Source: Nanobdellota archaeon (GTDB lineage Archaea; Nanobdellota; Nanobdellia; Pacearchaeales; GW2011-AR1). Taken from it: a stretch of DNA of 51,790 nucleotides. Where the stretch lies: assembly GCA_022563455.1 (NCBI GenBank), contig JADFNI010000002.1, forward strand, positions 1-51,790, in the 5' to 3' direction. The notes under the pieces are model-generated. The model had not been told where the DNA came from, searched no databases, and worked only from the letters and a program-made list of their open reading frames with translations. Made by a program: the position numbers and the translations under genes. Shown here one piece after another: positions 48,670 to 51,790 of this stretch (its first letter is position 1; every line of letters begins with the position of its first letter).

Positions 48670-50006
48670 TTAAAGACAGTAGTTTATTTTTTATGATTTT
48701 TGTCGTCAGTGTTTTTATGGTTGTAGAATTTCAGATTTATGTAAGTGTTTTTTCTTCTGACAATGATTTTGATAATCAAGTTGAAAATCACTTGATTAGT
48801 ACTGTTCAAATTAAGGGAGAGAGAATCAATGATTATTTTTTAGAAAGAAAACATGATGCTTTAGTTTTGGCTGATTCGGTTGAGGTCAAGAAATTATTGC
48901 AAGGAGATGTTGGAATGGGAGTTGAAATTATTGAAAAGAATATTAAAAATGATTTGGATGTTATTTCTAAACAAATTGAGATTTTTGTTGGTAAATATCC
49001 GAAATTGAGTTTTTCTGAATTACAAGAAGATTTTGAGTTTCAGAATATTGTATCTAGAGGACTAGGCGAAACAGGATCTACTTTTCTTGTAGATTTTAAC
49101 AGTTTTGATAAGGGAGAATTTGATTATTATAATTCAGCGAGTGTAAGGACTAGTGACGAGGTATTGTTAGGTGTTGCAGCAAAAGTTAACTTAAACGAAT
49201 TTAAAATTTTAGATAATCCTCCAGTTGATTTAACAAATTCTATGGAAAGATTTAGAGAAATTTCTGATTATAAAAATTTAATTTTAATTAATCCTGAAGG
49301 ATATGTTATTTATGAAGTTGATAGTGGAAGTGAACTTGGGACTAATTTGAATTTTAATGCATATAATAAACTTCCTTTGGGAAAAGCTTATTTCGAAGCT
49401 AAAGATTCTAGAAGTGTAATTGTTTATGGTCCTTACTTAGGGATAGGGGAAACTGAACTTGTTCTTTTGTTTTTAGCTAAGGTTTACGAAGGAGAAAGAT
49501 TTCTTGGAATGATTGTATTACAAGATTCGATGAATGCTGTTAACATTATCTCTACAGAGTCAGCTGGTCTTGGAAAAACGGGAGACTCTTATATTGTTGA
49601 TGAAAATAAATTTTTAATTACCTCTTCTAAAATGGGTGGAGCTGACTTACTTATACAGGAAGTTAAAACAGAAAATACAAAAAGGTGTTTTGCCGAAACT
49701 ATTGGAAAAATTTCATATTTTGAGGATTTTAAAGGGGATTTTGTTATTGGAACTTATGTAAATATCTTGGAAGTTGAGTGGTGTTTAGTTGCAGAAATCA
49801 GCGAACAGGAAGTTTTTGATACTCCAAAGCAAGGAAAAATTAGGCAGGATTTAGCGGTTATTATTATATTGAATTTAGCCTTGTTAATTTTTGGATGGAT
49901 TTTTACGAGGAATTTAACTATAAATGACACTACTTTAAGTACGAAAAAAAGGGTGGAGGAGAAAAAGATGGAGGGGGAAGAAAGGGTGGAGGAAGAAAAT
50001 GAATAA
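48666..50006 (+). CDS. Cache sensor head with long charged tail
   Basis: A 446-residue protein: helix 1 (about 7-27), a longer dCache region with GLGKTGDSYIVDENKFLIT, the RCF and WC cysteines and VAEISEQEVFDTP, then helix 2 (about 397-415) and a tail of about 30 residues rich in Lys and Glu (VEEKKMEGEERVEEENE). The N-terminal half contains an extra helical segment and an inner GLGETGSTFLVD repeat of the Cache motif, so a duplicated unit is likely. It overlaps both neighbours by a few bases. Confidence 0.82.
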   Translation: MIKDSSLFFMIFVVSVFMVVEFQIYVSVFSSDNDFDNQVENHLISTVQIKGERINDYFLERKHDALVLADSVEVKKLLQGDVGMGVEIIEKNIKNDLDVISKQIEIFVGKYPKLSFSELQEDFEFQNIVSRGLGETGSTFLVDFNSFDKGEFDYYNSASVRTSDEVLLGVAAKVNLNEFKILDNPPVDLTNSMERFREISDYKNLILINPEGYVIYEVDSGSELGTNLNFNAYNKLPLGKAYFEAKDSRSVIVYGPYLGIGETELVLLFLAKVYEGERFLGMIVLQDSMNAVNIISTESAGLGKTGDSYIVDENKFLITSSKMGGADLLIQEVKTENTKRCFAETIGKISYFEDFKGDFVIGTYVNILEVEWCLVAEISEQEVFDTPKQGKIRQDLAVIIILNLALLIFGWIFTRNLTINDTTLSTKKRVEEKKMEGEERVEEENE

Positions 50007-50490
50007 ATTATGTTTAATAATTATAATTGGGATAATATTCTTTAATTTTATTGGTATTGCGTCTGTTTCGGCACTTAGTATAACTGTTCATGTGCCTGAA
50101 AAATATAATGAGGTGAATGCTGGAGAAAGATTTTATTTTGAGATTTCAGTTAAATATCCTGAGAACCCTACGAGAATTGATTTAAGATTAACTTATGAAG
50201 TTGTTGATGCGAATGGAGAGGTTATTGCTTCTGCTAAGACTTTGAAAGCGGTGGAAACTCAAGCATCTTTTATTGATTTTATTGTTCTTCCAGATGAAAT
50301 GGAATTTGGTAGACATGAAATTGATATCTTGGTAAGAGATTATGGAGACTTAGATGAAAAGGTAGGTTCAAGTTTTAATGTTACAAGGAATAGAGTTGAT
50401 ACGCTTTTCACATATGTTTATATTTTAATTGGAGCTGTTGTCTTACTTTTAATATTAATTATTGTAGTATTGTTAAGGAGGGGAAGATGA
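49999..50490 (+). CDS. PEKY/ETQASF-family Ig-like membrane protein
   Basis: A 163-residue protein: signal peptide (about 5-26, ending SVSA), one extracellular beta-rich domain with PEKY (33-36), AGERFYFEI (41-49), a KYPENP turn and KAVETQASF (83-91), membrane helix about 137-159 and tail RRGR. Paralogues are at 4549 and 51614. It starts inside the end of the preceding Cache gene and overlaps the following Cache-like gene by 4 bases, so it is made in step with both. It is probably a partner or adaptor of the heads (inference). Confidence 0.82.
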   Translation: MNKLCLIIIIGIIFFNFIGIASVSALSITVHVPEKYNEVNAGERFYFEISVKYPENPTRIDLRLTYEVVDANGEVIASAKTLKAVETQASFIDFIVLPDEMEFGRHEIDILVRDYGDLDEKVGSSFNVTRNRVDTLFTYVYILIGAVVLLLILIIVVLLRRGR

Positions 50491-51617
50491 ATAATAATCT
50501 TTTAAATAAAAAACTCCTGTATGGAGTGATTCTTTTACTTTTTGCGATACTATTTCTTTTTCTTATCTTTGACGGTTATTTTGAGTTAGACCGAGATATA
50601 AGAATCTATTCAGCAGAGGCTGTAGACATTATTGATCAAAGAATAACATCTCTTTTATTTGAAGTGAATGTTTTTCCCCAATTTGCAGGAGATGATCTTA
50701 TTTTCCTTAGTAAGTTATCTAGTTTTAAAAAAGTAGCATACTCAACAGAAGATAGTAATGTTAATTTAGTCGATTTGGAAAATGATTTTTTAGCATTTTT
50801 AAAAGAAAGCACGGCATATTATCAGCTTGGTTATATCGACGGTCAAGGAAATGAAATTGTAAAGGTAGAATATGATAGAAAAAATTATATGGTAATCACA
50901 AAGGAACATCTAGGCAACGAGAAAGATGAGTTTTATTTTACTGAGGCATTTAATTTTGATTATAAAGATTTTTATATTTCTAGAATTAGCTTAAATGTGA
51001 AGGACGAAGAAATAGAAAATAGGGGTACAATAGAAAATCCAGAGTATGTTCCTATTGTTTTAGTTGCTACTCCTGTATTTGATGAAAACAAGAAAAAAAT
51101 GGGAGTTGTTTTCTTGAGTTTTTATGCTGATTATTTTTTGGCTGATATTAGAAATTTTCAGAGGGAAGGGGAAGAGATTTTTTTAATTAATGAAGGGGGA
51201 GATTATCTTGCTCACTCAAACAGGGAAAAAGAATTCGCTTTTATTTTTGGAGGGGATGAAAATATTTATAAGGATTATCCGGAGATTACCCAAGAAATTC
51301 TGTTTGATTATTATGAGAGGAGATTCGAAACAAGTGATTTAATTTTTTCTTTTAGATATCTTTATCCAACGATTGGAGGCTTTAGGGTTAATGAATTTTC
51401 TGAAAACACCTTTGGAAGGAATCCTGAAGAGAGTAATTTTTGGGTTTTAGTAAGTGTTTCAGATAAAAGTGTAATAGATAACACTGTTAAAGAGTTAAAG
51501 AGTAAATATCTTTACTTTTTATTATTTTCAGGGTTAATTGTTTTTATAATTATCCTTTTGATATTTGTTGCTGTCTTCAAAGGGTTTGATAGTAAATCTT
51601 TTAGGGAGAAAAAATGA
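50487..51617 (+). CDS. Second-type dCache sensor head (LuxQ/PDC-like)
   Basis: A 376-residue protein: helix 1 (about 9-29), an extracellular region with DYKDFYISRISLNVKDEEIE, RGTIENPEYVPIVLVATPVFD and GVVFLSFYADYFL, a pattern seen in the membrane-distal PDC of LuxQ- and diguanylate-cyclase-type sensors. Helix 2 is at about 346-365, followed by a 12-residue tail. It lacks the RCF/WC pair, so it is a separate subfamily from the other heads. It lies between two PEKY/ETQASF genes. Confidence 0.82.
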   Translation: MNNNLLNKKLLYGVILLLFAILFLFLIFDGYFELDRDIRIYSAEAVDIIDQRITSLLFEVNVFPQFAGDDLIFLSKLSSFKKVAYSTEDSNVNLVDLENDFLAFLKESTAYYQLGYIDGQGNEIVKVEYDRKNYMVITKEHLGNEKDEFYFTEAFNFDYKDFYISRISLNVKDEEIENRGTIENPEYVPIVLVATPVFDENKKKMGVVFLSFYADYFLADIRNFQREGEEIFLINEGGDYLAHSNREKEFAFIFGGDENIYKDYPEITQEILFDYYERRFETSDLIFSFRYLYPTIGGFRVNEFSENTFGRNPEESNFWVLVSVSDKSVIDNTVKELKSKYLYFLLFSGLIVFIIILLIFVAVFKGFDSKSFREKK

Positions 51618-51790
51618 AAAAATTTGTAATTCTTATGGTATTATTATATATGTTAAATTTTATTGGCATGGCTTCTGTCTCTGCCTTAAGCATAGTTGTG
51701 CATGTTCCTGAGAAATATGTAGATGTACAGGCAGGAGAAAGGTTTTATTTTGAGATTGAGATTAAGTATCCTGAGAATCCTTCGAGAAGT
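51614..51790 (+). CDS. PEKY/ETQASF-family protein, 5' part (cut by window edge)
   Basis: Starts in an ATGA overlap with the previous stop. The visible 59 residues hold a signal peptide (ending SVSA) and the start of the domain (VPEKY, QAGERFYFEI, KYPENP), nearly identical to the product at 49999. The remainder lies beyond the right edge. Confidence 0.8.
   Translation, partial: MKKFVILMVLLYMLNFIGMASVSALSIVVHVPEKYVDVQAGERFYFEIEIKYPENPSRS

Noticed and set aside
1..51790. CRISPR arrays, insertion sequences, prophage or defence islands
   Set aside because: The repeats present are coding repeats or operator-like pairs. No transposase, integrase, Cas or restriction gene is recognisable; radC alone is not evidence of a mobile element.

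Overview
The window is AT-rich archaeal DNA. TATA-like boxes lie about 25 bp upstream of likely leaderless starts, strong GGAGG ribosome sites occur inside operons, and one protein is a RAD55/KaiC-type ATPase. Most other genes encode small winged-helix regulators or very long, Asn/Ser/Thr-rich surface proteins. With a bacterial-type RadC, a type 1 IPP isomerase and many tiny paralogues, this fits a DPANN archaeon (Woesearchaeota/Pacearchaeota-like). That placement is inference. I see no rRNA, tRNA, CRISPR array or insertion sequence.

Layout. (1) 1-3380: C-terminal part of a giant surface protein built on a 1290-bp repeat. (2) 3443-6094: a tightly coupled operon of three small membrane proteins, an Ig-like 'PEKY/ETQASF' membrane protein and a Cache sensor head. 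(3) 6137-7257: two microproteins, a small hypothetical and a winged-helix regulator. (4) 7281-12270: a housekeeping block with radC, idi, a homocitrate-synthase-like enzyme and a YjbQ protein on the minus strand, then a UbiA-like prenyltransferase and an FAD reductase on the plus strand. (5) 12262-14730: a V4R-domain protein with a sodium/solute symporter. (6) 14801-17703: a KaiC-like ATPase with a small partner, a divergent paralogue of the partner across a strong dyad, and small regulators. (7) 18088-42938: a large surface-protein locus headed by two HTH proteins. It encodes 4000-, 1665-, 287-, 184-, 208-, 573-, 298- and 722-residue exported proteins and ends in a 32-residue Cys-rich microprotein. 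(8) 43046-51790 (open at the right edge): a sensor locus headed by a paralogous HTH. It holds two membrane-anchored solute-binding proteins, five Cache-type heads and two PEKY/ETQASF proteins.

The most striking feature is the sensor locus. At least seven exported ligand-binding heads (Cache, PotD-like, NMT1-like) are membrane-anchored. Those with a second membrane helix end in tails of roughly 10-60 residues, with no HAMP, kinase, methyl-accepting or cyclase domain. No ABC permease or ATPase is present. The heads are interleaved with a membrane-anchored Ig-like protein family that I do not recognise, and the same pairing recurs separately at 4.5-6.1 kb. This looks like an uncharacterised archaeal surface-sensing system in which output must come from a partner.

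The surface-protein locus re-uses modules. Four proteins share a C-terminal domain pair, two share a Cys-rich acidic region, two share the same mature N-terminus, and a 287-residue secreted protein matches the C-terminal domain of its 1665-residue neighbour. Two unrelated domains (a cupredoxin and a jelly-roll) are each inserted inside an Ig-like domain.
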